Origin: Ancylobacter rudongensis
GTDB taxonomy: Bacteria; Pseudomonadota; Alphaproteobacteria; Rhizobiales; Xanthobacteraceae
Length of the DNA: 64,000 bases
Direction of reading: 5' to 3'
Assembly: GCF_900100155.1 (NCBI RefSeq)
Contig: NZ_FMTP01000004.1
Location: 1 to 64,000, forward strand
Below the pieces are notes generated by a model. The model saw nothing but the letters and a program-made list of their open reading frames with translations. It was not told the origin of the DNA and ran no database searches. Positions 38,801-45,876 of this stretch are shown here, one piece after another (position 1 is the stretch's first letter; the number at the start of each line of letters is the position of its first letter). The position numbers and the translations under genes are program-made.

Positions 38801-38932
38801 GTCGGCGGAATGACCCTGGGGACGCTGCTCACCCTGTTCGTGGTCCCGGTGGTCTATTCACTCATCGGGCGCGTTCACCACACGCCCCATGCCGAGGTCG
38901 CTCCTGGCGTCGTCCACACCCCGGCCGAATAA
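35858..38932 (+). CDS. RND-family efflux transporter permease (HAE1-type)
   Basis: A 1024-residue proton-driven inner-membrane pump with about twelve membrane segments and two large periplasmic loops. Landmarks are the N-terminus CVRRPVFATVLSLLLILIG, the YPNIDEPTVSV segment, the proton-relay region with the paired acidic residues in LAIGLVVDDAIVVLENI (TM4), and GLVTLVGLITKHGILIVEFANQQ (TM10 Lys region). It exports hydrophobic drugs or toxicants together with the adaptor encoded upstream. Substrate range unknown. Confidence 0.93.
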   Translation: MGISELCVRRPVFATVLSLLLILIGIVSYDRLSVREYPNIDEPTVSVVTSYPGASASIVESQVTQVLEGSIAGIEGIDVLESTSRSESSRITVRFRLEIDPDVAASDVRDRVSRVRQRLPDEIDEPVISKVEADAQPVLFVVFRSDRMSGLELSDYIDRYVVDRFKNISGVSDVQIYGERRYAMRVWVDRERLAAYALTVQDVEDALSAQNVEIPSGRIESVDREFTVLSRTGLTTVDQFNQIVVKRAEGAQVHLSDVARVELGAADERRASRFNGGAAIFIGVIKQAVANPLDVSAGARAVLPQVNESLPEGMTATIGNDNAVFIDRSIEAVFHTIFEAVILVVLVIVVFLRSFRASIIPIVTIPISLVTTFAIMYALGFSVNTLTLLAFVLAIGLVVDDAIVVLENIFRHIEHGMKPIPAAIKGAREIGFAVIAMTMTLAAVYAPVAFAPGRTGRLFLEFALTLAGAVIISGFVALTLTPMMCSRLLKHEAKPGRVSAFIEGRLRSMESGYRRLLGTALKIRPLILLLALMVAGASAFFLTALPSELAPVEDRGVIRVSGSAPEGSTLAYTSRYTNQIDQIVSKEPEVGSVLIINGFPEVHRFLVIGRLKDWDERDVRQQELVAKLTPELRRIAGINAYANNPPSLGASNNSRPIEFVIQTSSTYEQLDEYVNRFLERIRDYPGLVSIDSDLKLNKPEISIAVDRAKAADLGIDIAVLGRTLESLLGGRQVTRFEVGGEQYDVYVQLDASDRSSPATLDTIYLRSAGGEMVQLSNLVTVRESVAPQELKRFNQLRAATISGNLAPGFSQGEALDFLDQTAREVLPQTVQTDVAGQSREFRAAGQSLVVVFLLALGFIYLVLAAQFESFRDPVIIMLTVPLSMTGALAALYFTGGSLNVYSQIGLVTLVGLITKHGILIVEFANQQQDAGLDRRASVIEAAVLRLRPILMTTGAMVLGAVPLALASGAGAESRAQIGWVIVGGMTLGTLLTLFVVPVVYSLIGRVHHTPHAEVAPGVVHTPAE

Positions 38933-39006
38933 ATGGCGAACGGGGCGAAGGCGGGACGGGGCTAGCCCGATAGTCCTTCGTGGCTGATGGGCGGTGCGCG
39001 GGAGGC

Positions 39007-39126
39007 CTATTTGATGGCCCAGAAGTGCAAGCATTCCTCACACAACTCACCCGCGTCACAATAGGGGCATTCGATCTCGTAAGCATCGAACAGCCAGTGC
39101 CAAAGGCTCATGACGAATTTTAGCAT
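39007..39126 (-). CDS. Small Cys-rich protein with CxxC pairs
   Basis: A 39-codon frame on the minus strand, too short for usual gene callers. It runs from ATG 39126 (MLKFVMSLWHWLFDAYEIE) to TAG 39007; an in-frame ATG at 39111 gives 34 residues. The core reads CPYCDAGELCEEC followed by LHFWAIK, two CxxC pairs separated by six residues, suggesting a zinc or Fe-S knuckle. The start is preceded by a purine-rich stretch (GTGAAAAGC) but no strong ribosome-binding site. It sits alone in a 300-bp gap of lower GC content between two convergent efflux operons. No function can be assigned. Coding status rests on the patterned Cys and aromatic residues. Confidence 0.5.
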   Translation of the reverse strand: MLKFVMSLWHWLFDAYEIECPYCDAGELCEECLHFWAIK

Positions 39127-39232
39127 TGATGCTTTTCACCGCGATGACGAATTGTTGAGTGTACATTCGCGGTGCAATGGGTTCGGAGTGTGGTCGAATT
39201 ATTTCACGACTATACGATATTGTTTCTGAAAA

Positions 39233-41212
39233 TTACTGTCGAGAATTGGTCAATGCTGTGACCGGATCAAGGCGAGCCGCGCTGCGTGCTGGTAGATAGC
39301 CGAACGCCACGCCGATGAAGCTGGAACAGGCGAGGGCGAGCAGGATCGACCCACTGGAATAGACGAGGGTAAAGGTCGAGCCGGCGAGGGCGAAAGCGGC
39401 TCCGAAGGCCAGAGCCAGCCCCACCCCGGTTGCCCCGCCCAGCAGGCAGACCATCACCGCCTCGGTCAGGAACTGCTGGAGAATGTCGGACGGTCGGGCG
39501 CCGACCGCCATCCGCACGCCGATTTCGCCCACGCGCTCGGACACCGACACCAGCATGATGTTCATCACCCCAATGCCCCCGACCACCAATGAGATGACGG
39601 CGATCGCGGCGATCAGTAGCGTCATGGTCTGGGTGGTGCTGGTAATCGTACGGCGGATGTCGTCGGTGTTGAGGATGAAGAAGTCCTTGGCGCCATGGCG
39701 CTGGGTGAGAAACTGCGTCACCGCCTGCGCCGCATAGGCGCTATCAACGTCATCCTTGATCTTGAGGGTGATGGAGCGTAGCGCGGTCGTGCCGAGAATG
39801 CGGGTCTGCACGGTGGTATAGGGCAGGTAGAGCGAGAGGTTCTGGCTGGATCCGAACCCACCCTGCTGGGGCTGTATGACGCCGACCACGCGCGCCGGCA
39901 CCGTGCCGATCAGGACCACGGCTCCGATAGGTTCGACGCCCGCCGCATCGAACAGCGCCTTGCGGGTATTCTCGTCGATGACGACGTCCAGCGCCCGGGA
40001 GGCGACACTGGTCGCGTCGAAGAAGCGGCCGCGCGCCAGCTTGGTGCCCTTGGCGGCGAAATAGCTTTCGCTCACCCCGTTCACCAGCGCGTTCGCCTCC
40101 TTGGCGCCGAGGCGCACCGTGCTCTGGGTGGAAACGGTAGGGGTTGCGGCGGCGACATAGGGTTGGCGGGCGAGCTGGTCGGCGTCGGCGGCCACCAGCG
40201 TGGTGATCCGCCCCGAGCGCGTGTCGCCAAAGTCCTTGCCGGCGAAAATCTCGATCGTGTTGGTGCCAAGAGCGCTGATATTGGCGAGTACCCGCTGCCG
40301 CGAGCCTTCCCCCAGCGCCACCACGCACACCACTGAGGCGACGCCGATTACGATCCCGAGCATGGTGAGGCCGGTGCGCAGCCGATGTGCGTTCATCGAC
40401 ATCAGCGCCATGCGGAACGCCTCGCGGAACGGGTCGAGCCTTTGACGCCAGCGGGGCGGGACCATTGCCGGCGTCTCGGATGACACCGGCGGTGGCACCC
40501 GCGCCGGCCCGGTGAGGCGGTCATCGACGATCCGCCCGTCGTCGATTTCGATGATGCGCCGGGCGCGCGCCGCCACATTCATGTCATGGGTGACGATGAC
40601 TACGGTGCGGCCTTCGGCGTTGAGCTCGTCGAGGATCTTCAGCACCTCTTCTCCGCTCTGGCGGTCGAGCGCGCCGGTCGGTTCGTCGGCCAGGATCACC
40701 TCGGCGTCGTTCATCAGCGCGCGGGCGATGGAGACGCGCTGCTGTTGCCCGCCGGAAAGCTGGCCGGGGCGGTGCGCCAGTCGCGAGGCCATGCCGAGCC
40801 GGCCGAGCAGCGCGGCCGCGCGGGTCCGGCGCACGCTTGGCGCCAGGCCGGCATAGATGGCGGGCATTTCGACATTGCCGAGCGCGCTCAGTTCCGGAAG
40901 CAAATTGTAGCGCTGGAACACAAAGCCGAAATGCGCCCGCCGAAGGCCTGCCAGTTCATCCGCCGAGAGCTGCGCGACATCGCGGCCGGCGACTCGGTAG
41001 CGTCCGCTGCTCGGTCGGTCGAGGCAGCCGAGTATGTTCATCAGCGTCGATTTGCCGGACCCCGAGGCGCCGACGATGGCCACCATTTCGCCGGCCATGA
41101 TCGAGAGGTCGAGGCCCCGAAGCACGGTGACCGTTTCTTCGCCGGAGATGTAGGTGCGCGTCACCCCCTCCAGCGCGATGAGCGGCGCCGCGCCGGTGTC
41201 TGCCTCGTGCAT
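39233..41212 (-). CDS. macB: MacB-type ABC efflux ATPase/permease
   Basis: A 659-residue fusion of an N-terminal ATPase (about 1-235) and a four-helix MacB permease. Walker A is GASGSGKST, the signature [15 protein letters not shown], Walker [13 protein letters not shown]. The first membrane helix is near 285-310 ([21 protein letters not shown]), then a large periplasmic domain. Three C-terminal helices follow, including [31 protein letters not shown]. It pumps macrolides, peptides or siderophores from the periplasm with MacA and TolC. It starts 2 bp after macA, in one operon. Confidence 0.93.
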   Translation of the reverse strand: MHEADTGAAPLIALEGVTRTYISGEETVTVLRGLDLSIMAGEMVAIVGASGSGKSTLMNILGCLDRPSSGRYRVAGRDVAQLSADELAGLRRAHFGFVFQRYNLLPELSALGNVEMPAIYAGLAPSVRRTRAAALLGRLGMASRLAHRPGQLSGGQQQRVSIARALMNDAEVILADEPTGALDRQSGEEVLKILDELNAEGRTVVIVTHDMNVAARARRIIEIDDGRIVDDRLTGPARVPPPVSSETPAMVPPRWRQRLDPFREAFRMALMSMNAHRLRTGLTMLGIVIGVASVVCVVALGEGSRQRVLANISALGTNTIEIFAGKDFGDTRSGRITTLVAADADQLARQPYVAAATPTVSTQSTVRLGAKEANALVNGVSESYFAAKGTKLARGRFFDATSVASRALDVVIDENTRKALFDAAGVEPIGAVVLIGTVPARVVGVIQPQQGGFGSSQNLSLYLPYTTVQTRILGTTALRSITLKIKDDVDSAYAAQAVTQFLTQRHGAKDFFILNTDDIRRTITSTTQTMTLLIAAIAVISLVVGGIGVMNIMLVSVSERVGEIGVRMAVGARPSDILQQFLTEAVMVCLLGGATGVGLALAFGAAFALAGSTFTLVYSSGSILLALACSSFIGVAFGYLPARSAARLDPVTALTNSRQ

Positions 41213-41214
41213 GT

Positions 41215-42435
41215 TCAGAACCCCATGGGCGGCGGGCCGGGCATGCCGGACGTGGAGGGCGTGACATTCGCCGTGTCGCCCGTCACCACCCGCTCGCCCT
41301 CCGACAGGCCGGCGCGAATTTCGGCAACCGTCTTGTCGTTGAGACCGATCTCGACCCAGCGCGTCTCGACCTTGCCGTCGCCACCTAGGACCCGCACCTC
41401 GTAGCGCCCGTCGGCGCCGCGCGCGCCGAGCGCCATGGCGGGCATGGTGAGAGCGTCGGCGACATGGCCGACGACGATGTGCACCTCGGCCGTCATATAG
41501 GTTCGCAGCCGCCCCTCCGGGTTCGGCACGTTGAGGATGCCGTTATAGTAGATCGCCGAACTGCTGCTGCTCGACGCGCTCGACGCGGAAGAGGTGGCCG
41601 TGCTGGAGGAGAAGCTGTCGTCGCTCTTGATCGATTCCGGCGCCGGTTCGATGAAGGCCAGCTGCGTCTCGTAGCGATGGGTAGTGTCGCCGACGATGGT
41701 GAAATAGGCACGCTGGCCGGGGGCGGTGCGCACCACATCGGCCTCGGAGATTTCGGCCCGCACCGTCATCGTGTCGAGCTGGCCGAGCACCATGATGGTG
41801 GGCGCGGACTGGGCCGCATTCACCGTCTGGCCCTGCTGGCTGACGATGGCGAGCACGGTGCCGTCGATGGGCGCGGTGATGCGGGTATAGCCAAGATTGG
41901 ACTGGGCATTCTCGACCGCGACTTCGGCCTCGATGATCTGCGCCTTCAGCTGATCGATCTGCGCACGGGTGGCCTTCACATCGGCTTCGGCCGCCTCGAA
42001 ATCGGCCTGCGACACGATCTTGCTCGTCACCATGGAGGTGCGGCGCTCCAGGATCAGCACGTCGCGCTGCAACAGCGCCTCCTTCTCGGCGCGTTGGGCG
42101 CGGACATTGTCGAGCGCCGCGCGGGCTGTGCGAAGGGCGTTCTCCTGCAGAACGGAATCGATCTCGGCGAGAAGATCGCCTGCCTTCACCTGCTCTCCCA
42201 GCGCGACCGCGACGCGGGTGATGCGACCGGAGGCCTGCGCACCGACGGCCACCAGCGTGATAGGCTTCAGCGTGCCGGTGGCCAGCACGGCTTCTTCCAC
42301 CTCGCCGCGCGCCAAACTTGCTGTCACCAGCGTCGAAGTGGGATCGGTGGCCCATTGGCTGCGTGTGGCATAGACGCCTGCCAGCAGGATGAGAAACGCC
42401 ACCAGCAGGAGCGGCGCGAGAAGCCTGCCCTTCAC
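41215..42435 (-). CDS. macA: MacA-type periplasmic adaptor
   Basis: A 406-residue membrane fusion protein. The N-terminal anchor (about 6-24) precedes the lipoyl-like domain ([19 protein letters not shown]), a long coiled-coil hairpin (about 100-185) and the beta-barrel. A Ser-rich low-complexity stretch (about 272-295, [18 protein letters not shown]) sits in the position where MacA-like proteins often carry variable linkers. [14 protein letters not shown] is the returning lipoyl half. It works with MacB. Confidence 0.92.
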   Translation of the reverse strand: MKGRLLAPLLLVAFLILLAGVYATRSQWATDPTSTLVTASLARGEVEEAVLATGTLKPITLVAVGAQASGRITRVAVALGEQVKAGDLLAEIDSVLQENALRTARAALDNVRAQRAEKEALLQRDVLILERRTSMVTSKIVSQADFEAAEADVKATRAQIDQLKAQIIEAEVAVENAQSNLGYTRITAPIDGTVLAIVSQQGQTVNAAQSAPTIMVLGQLDTMTVRAEISEADVVRTAPGQRAYFTIVGDTTHRYETQLAFIEPAPESIKSDDSFSSSTATSSASSASSSSSSAIYYNGILNVPNPEGRLRTYMTAEVHIVVGHVADALTMPAMALGARGADGRYEVRVLGGDGKVETRWVEIGLNDKTVAEIRAGLSEGERVVTGDTANVTPSTSGMPGPPPMGF

Positions 42436-42671
42436 TTTTCCTCACTCGGTTCAACCTGTCGCCGGCCCGGCGAGCCGGGTCGACCTAGCGCGCGCCGATT
42501 GCCCCACTGTTTCCCGCGCGGTTTCGAAGAGAGGCGTTTTGTGTCCCGCAATGGCCAGCGGCGGGCGCAGCAACATTCGTTCATCCAGGCCGCTGCCGCG
42601 CGCGACCAGGCGCCGGTTCGCGCTGTGTCGCCTCCGCCACAGTCGGGTCTGATGCGAAGCCCCGAGACAAA

Positions 42672-42688
42672 GTTAACGCCGCGTTAAC
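42672..42688. promoter_or_regulatory. CtrA-like box (TTAA-N7-TTAA) in a perfect palindrome
   Basis: GTTAACGCCGCGTTAAC is a perfect 17-bp palindrome containing TTAA-N7-TTAAC, the consensus of the alphaproteobacterial cell-cycle regulator CtrA. It lies 67 bp upstream of the adhesin start. The rest of the 42436-42754 gap shows no gene. CtrA binding is inferred from the motif. Confidence 0.6.
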
Positions 42689-42754
42689 CATGCTACCCCG
42701 ATCCTGCCGCCGGTGCGCTGCGGGTGCGCCGGACGGCGGATTCGAGAACGTTTG

Positions 42755-43981
42755 ATGCGACGGCGCCTTTTCACGACATGCGGATCGGCAATTTTCGCCC
42801 TGTGGGCGGGCCATGTCTCCTGGCCGGCTGCTGCAGAAGACATCAGCTGCCAGCTCACGGCCACGGCTTTGCAATGCGGCGGCGCGGCGAGCGGTGCCGC
42901 TTCCACCGCCATCGGCGATGACGCGCAAGCGACCCAGGCCGGCACCACCGCGGTTGGTCAGGGCTCACGCGCCTTCTCTGACAATGCCAGCGCTTTCGGT
43001 CAGCTCGCCGTGGCCAATGGCGTTTCCTCCACCGCCATCGGCTGGAGCGCCACGGCCAATGGCGAGCAAGCCACCGCGACCGGACAGAGCGCCGTCGCCA
43101 ATGCCGCCTACTCGTCGGCCTATGGCAGCGGCGCGAGTGCCAACGGCACCGCCTCGTCCGCCCTCGGCCAGGATGCGCTCGCCAATGGTACCAACGCCAC
43201 AGCGGTGGGGCAGGGCGCGCGGGCCAACGCTTCTGCGACCACTGCCGTCGGCCAGGGGGCCGTCGCCAATGCGGCAAATGCCACCGCCCTCGGCACCGGC
43301 GCCACCGCCAATGGCGCCGGCTCGACCGCGCTCGGGCAAGGCGCCGTCGCCAATGCGGACAACGCTACCGCGCTCGGCTACGGCGCGACAGCCAATGGCT
43401 CGGGAGCCACCGCCCTCGGCCAGAACGCCGTCGCGGCAGGGACGGGCGCCGCTGCGCTCGGCCAGAATGCCAATGCGTCCGCGGCTCAGTCCAGCGCCAT
43501 CGGCTACGGCGCCATCGCCGCCTATGAGGGATCGACCGCAATCGGCGCCGGGGCGACCACCAGCCGGGCGAACCAGATCGCGCTGGGAACCGCGAGTTCG
43601 ACCTACACCATGTCCGGCTTGACCTCCGGCGCCAGCCGCGCCGCGCAGAGCGGGGCGGTGCAGATCGTCACCACCGACGCCGCCGGCAACCTCGCCAGCG
43701 CCAGCACGGCGGAGCTGTTCGATCTGCGCCCGGTCATGGCCGAGATCGACCGCGTCAGCGAGGGCGTCGCCATGGCGATGGCGATGGACACGCCGCCCCT
43801 GCCCAGCGGCAAGAACATGGCGCTGAGCGCCCAATGGGGAACGTTCGGCGGGCAGAACGCGCTCGCCCTTTCCAGCATCGCGCGGATTCACGAGGATTCC
43901 TTCTTCGTCACCGGCAGCATCGGCGTCGGGCTCAACGAAGGCACGGTCGGCGGCAAGGCCGGCGTGCTGTTTGCCTGGTGA
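42755..43981 (+). CDS. YadA-like trimeric autotransporter adhesin (short form)
   Basis: A 408-residue surface protein. A signal peptide (about 1-27, ending WPAAAED) is followed by sixteen gap-free 14-residue YadA-head repeats (residues 52-275), each of the form A(I/V/L)GxxAxAxxxxxT. A neck-like segment (NQIALGTASSTYTMSGLTS) and a QIVTTDAAGNLA segment come next. The C-terminal 70 residues resemble the trimeric beta-barrel anchor and end in an aromatic residue (GVLFAW). Unlike long adhesins there is almost no coiled-coil stalk. ATG 42755 gives the signal peptide; the frame opens earlier. A CtrA-like box is upstream. Confidence 0.85.
   Translation: MRRRLFTTCGSAIFALWAGHVSWPAAAEDISCQLTATALQCGGAASGAASTAIGDDAQATQAGTTAVGQGSRAFSDNASAFGQLAVANGVSSTAIGWSATANGEQATATGQSAVANAAYSSAYGSGASANGTASSALGQDALANGTNATAVGQGARANASATTAVGQGAVANAANATALGTGATANGAGSTALGQGAVANADNATALGYGATANGSGATALGQNAVAAGTGAAALGQNANASAAQSSAIGYGAIAAYEGSTAIGAGATTSRANQIALGTASSTYTMSGLTSGASRAAQSGAVQIVTTDAAGNLASASTAELFDLRPVMAEIDRVSEGVAMAMAMDTPPLPSGKNMALSAQWGTFGGQNALALSSIARIHEDSFFVTGSIGVGLNEGTVGGKAGVLFAW
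42908..43579 (+). repeat. Sixteen 42-bp coding repeats of the adhesin head
   Basis: The DNA follows a strict 42-nt period encoding the 14-residue head repeat. Copies such as those around 43250-43420 share long near-identical stretches (GCCGTCGCCAATG recurs). The absence of indels over 16 units suggests expansion or contraction by slippage or recombination. Confidence 0.8.
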
Positions 43982-43986
43982 GGCCG

Positions 43987-44613
43987 ATGCGTCGCCGCCT
44001 CCACCTCACGGTTCTCATGGTCGCTCTGGCGGTGCTCGTGCCGGGACTCGCCCGGGCGCAGGAGAAGCCCGCCGATGCGGTCCCCCAGCCGGCGGTGCTG
44101 CTGGCTCTTCTGCGCGGCACGCTGATGGCGCTCAATCAGGCCAATATCACCGGTAATTACTCGGTCTTGCGCGACCTGGCGGCCCCCTCTTTCCGGGATG
44201 CCAATTCGAGTGCCGCCCTCGCCGATCGTTTTCGCGCCTGGCGCGAGGGCCGGCTCGATTTTGCCGCCGTGGTCCTGCTCGACGCCAAGCTCTCGGCCGC
44301 GCCGGCCATCGGACCGGATGGCGCGCTGCGCCTGCGCGGCCATTTCCCGACCGCGCCGCTGAGGATCGGTTTCGATGTCGCTTTTCTGCCGGTGGAGGGG
44401 CACTGGCGTCTCGGCGCCATCACCGCCGAACCGCTTGAGCCGGAAGCGACGGGGTCCGTTGCCCGCGCGGTGGAGGTGCCGGCCAAGCCGGTGGCGCCTG
44501 CACCTATCGCGACAGCCGCGACGGAGGCGCCCGCGACATTTACTCTGCCTGAGCTGCCCCCCGCCGCCAGCCTCGGCATCCCGCTTCCTCCCGGCGACCG
44601 CCCGCGTGGCTAG
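43987..44613 (+). CDS. Conserved exported protein of unknown function downstream of the adhesin
   Basis: A 208-residue protein with a clear signal peptide (about 1-24, ending GLARAQ). A globular part (about 35-155) contains NITGNYSVLRDLAAPSFRDANS and GHWRLGAITAEPL, suggesting an NTF2-like or SnoaL-type fold; that fold guess is weak. The C-terminal 50 residues are Pro/Ala-rich and probably disordered. It starts 6 bp after the adhesin stop, so the two are cotranscribed. It may assist adhesin assembly or modify the cell surface, inferred from position only. Confidence 0.75.
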   Translation: MRRRLHLTVLMVALAVLVPGLARAQEKPADAVPQPAVLLALLRGTLMALNQANITGNYSVLRDLAAPSFRDANSSAALADRFRAWREGRLDFAAVVLLDAKLSAAPAIGPDGALRLRGHFPTAPLRIGFDVAFLPVEGHWRLGAITAEPLEPEATGSVARAVEVPAKPVAPAPIATAATEAPATFTLPELPPAASLGIPLPPGDRPRG

Positions 44614-44690
44614 AGCATGCGCCGACCAGCTTGAACCGCAAGCGGATCGGATAACGCTATGTCCTAGCGTTTGAGAATGATCTACCGATC
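44612..44690. repeat. Dispersed rhizobial-type repeat, copy 2
   Basis: AGAGCATGCGCCGACCAGCT starts on the stop codon of the secreted-protein gene and continues CGCAAGCGGATCGGATAACGC, then a variable tail. It aligns with the copy at 22000. Between the copies the stem arms vary in step, as expected for a structured element. Confidence 0.7.
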
Positions 44691-44749
44691 AGGCTGATCC
44701 ACTCTGATCGGATAGCGACCGACCGTCGGCGCGGACAAAAGTCCGATCC

Positions 44750-45673
44750 TCACTGCGGTGCGGGCACGGTCGGGTAGCCTTCCAGCGGTGCGCTGGGCAC
44801 GCTGGGCGCAGCTTCGGGAGCGGCCGACATGGTGCGTGGTGCACTCTCCGGAGCCCGTGCGGGTGCCGGCGGTGGTGCGCTTGCGCCGCCCGAGCCGAAG
44901 GCTTCGGCGGGATAGATTATCGGCCCGCCGATCCGGCCAAGCTCGGGCGAGGCTGGGAGTGGGCGACCATAAGGCTGCCAGCTGCGCGGCAGGAAATAGC
45001 CATTGATGGTGTAGCGGTACATGATCCGCAGGAGAGAGGCCTCGCTCGCCCCGCTCTGGCAGAAGCGCAGACGTACCGAGAGCACGCCGCGATCGCCGGT
45101 CATGACATTTACCCGGTCCTGCCCCTGGATACGCTGCCAAGCATAGAGGCACAGATCGCGCCCCTGTCCATGGCCCAGCGCGTAGCCGAATGGCCCATAG
45201 CGGTTCTGGACGAAATAGGTTGAGGGGCGCATGTCGACGCCCGTCAGCGCCCGCTCCATCTCCTCCGCCAGCGCGTCGTCGGCTAGAAATGTGTCGCTCT
45301 TGATGTTCTCGGGGCCGGTGCGGCCCTCCACCGGACCGAAGAAAGTGACGTGAAAAGCGTTCTGGCCGGGCGTCGCGGCGTCGGTGCCGAGCATCACCTC
45401 CTGCTGCAGCGCATTGGCAAAGCGCGTCTCTATGACGCCGATGACGCGCGGGCCGCCCGGCTCGGGCAGGATTAGCGCTTCAACGGCAGGCACCTCGATC
45501 GTCATGGTGGCGACCACAGGCGGTCCGCCGCGCGCCGTCACGCAACCTCCCGCCAGCAGCAGGCAGCCCATGGCGAGGACATGCCGGGGCAAGCTTTGCG
45601 CGCTTTTCTGCCCGGCAGGACCGCTCTGGCGGTGCACGGTGGTGCCGCCCGCGCCTGGGGTCGAGCGGGTCAT
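44750..45673 (-). CDS. bcsN: Cellulose biosynthesis lipoprotein BcsN-like
   Basis: A 307-residue protein. A lipobox (LLLAGGC, Cys near residue 44) predicts an outer-membrane or periplasmic lipoprotein, although the N-terminus before it is unusually long. The body includes DVRFCQ-type Cys residues (GRDLCLYAW, LRFCQSGASE) and ends in a Pro/Ala-rich tail. BcsN proteins of unknown mechanism are encoded divergently from bcsA in alphaproteobacterial cellulose loci, and the position here matches. The assignment relies on context and general resemblance. The start could also be at 45709. Confidence 0.7.
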   Translation of the reverse strand: MTRSTPGAGGTTVHRQSGPAGQKSAQSLPRHVLAMGCLLLAGGCVTARGGPPVVATMTIEVPAVEALILPEPGGPRVIGVIETRFANALQQEVMLGTDAATPGQNAFHVTFFGPVEGRTGPENIKSDTFLADDALAEEMERALTGVDMRPSTYFVQNRYGPFGYALGHGQGRDLCLYAWQRIQGQDRVNVMTGDRGVLSVRLRFCQSGASEASLLRIMYRYTINGYFLPRSWQPYGRPLPASPELGRIGGPIIYPAEAFGSGGASAPPPAPARAPESAPRTMSAAPEAAPSVPSAPLEGYPTVPAPQ

Positions 45674-45876
45674 GGCGGGCCTTTCAATCTCGCAAAACGA
45701 ATCACGCATTTCGACAATCTAGCTCCCCGGAGCCGCGGCAGAAACGGTCAAAGATCGAGGAAGATGATCAGCGAAGTGATGATCTCGTGAAGTCTCACCT
45801 CGTCCGGCGACTTGCGACTAATCTCAGCGTCACGTAAGAGCCGCCGGCAAGGCGACTGCGGAGACCGGCCAAAATC

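Noticed and set aside
42908..43579. Regular 42-bp repeats considered as a CRISPR or satellite array
   Set aside because: The repeats are in frame, have no spacers and encode the YadA-head repeat.
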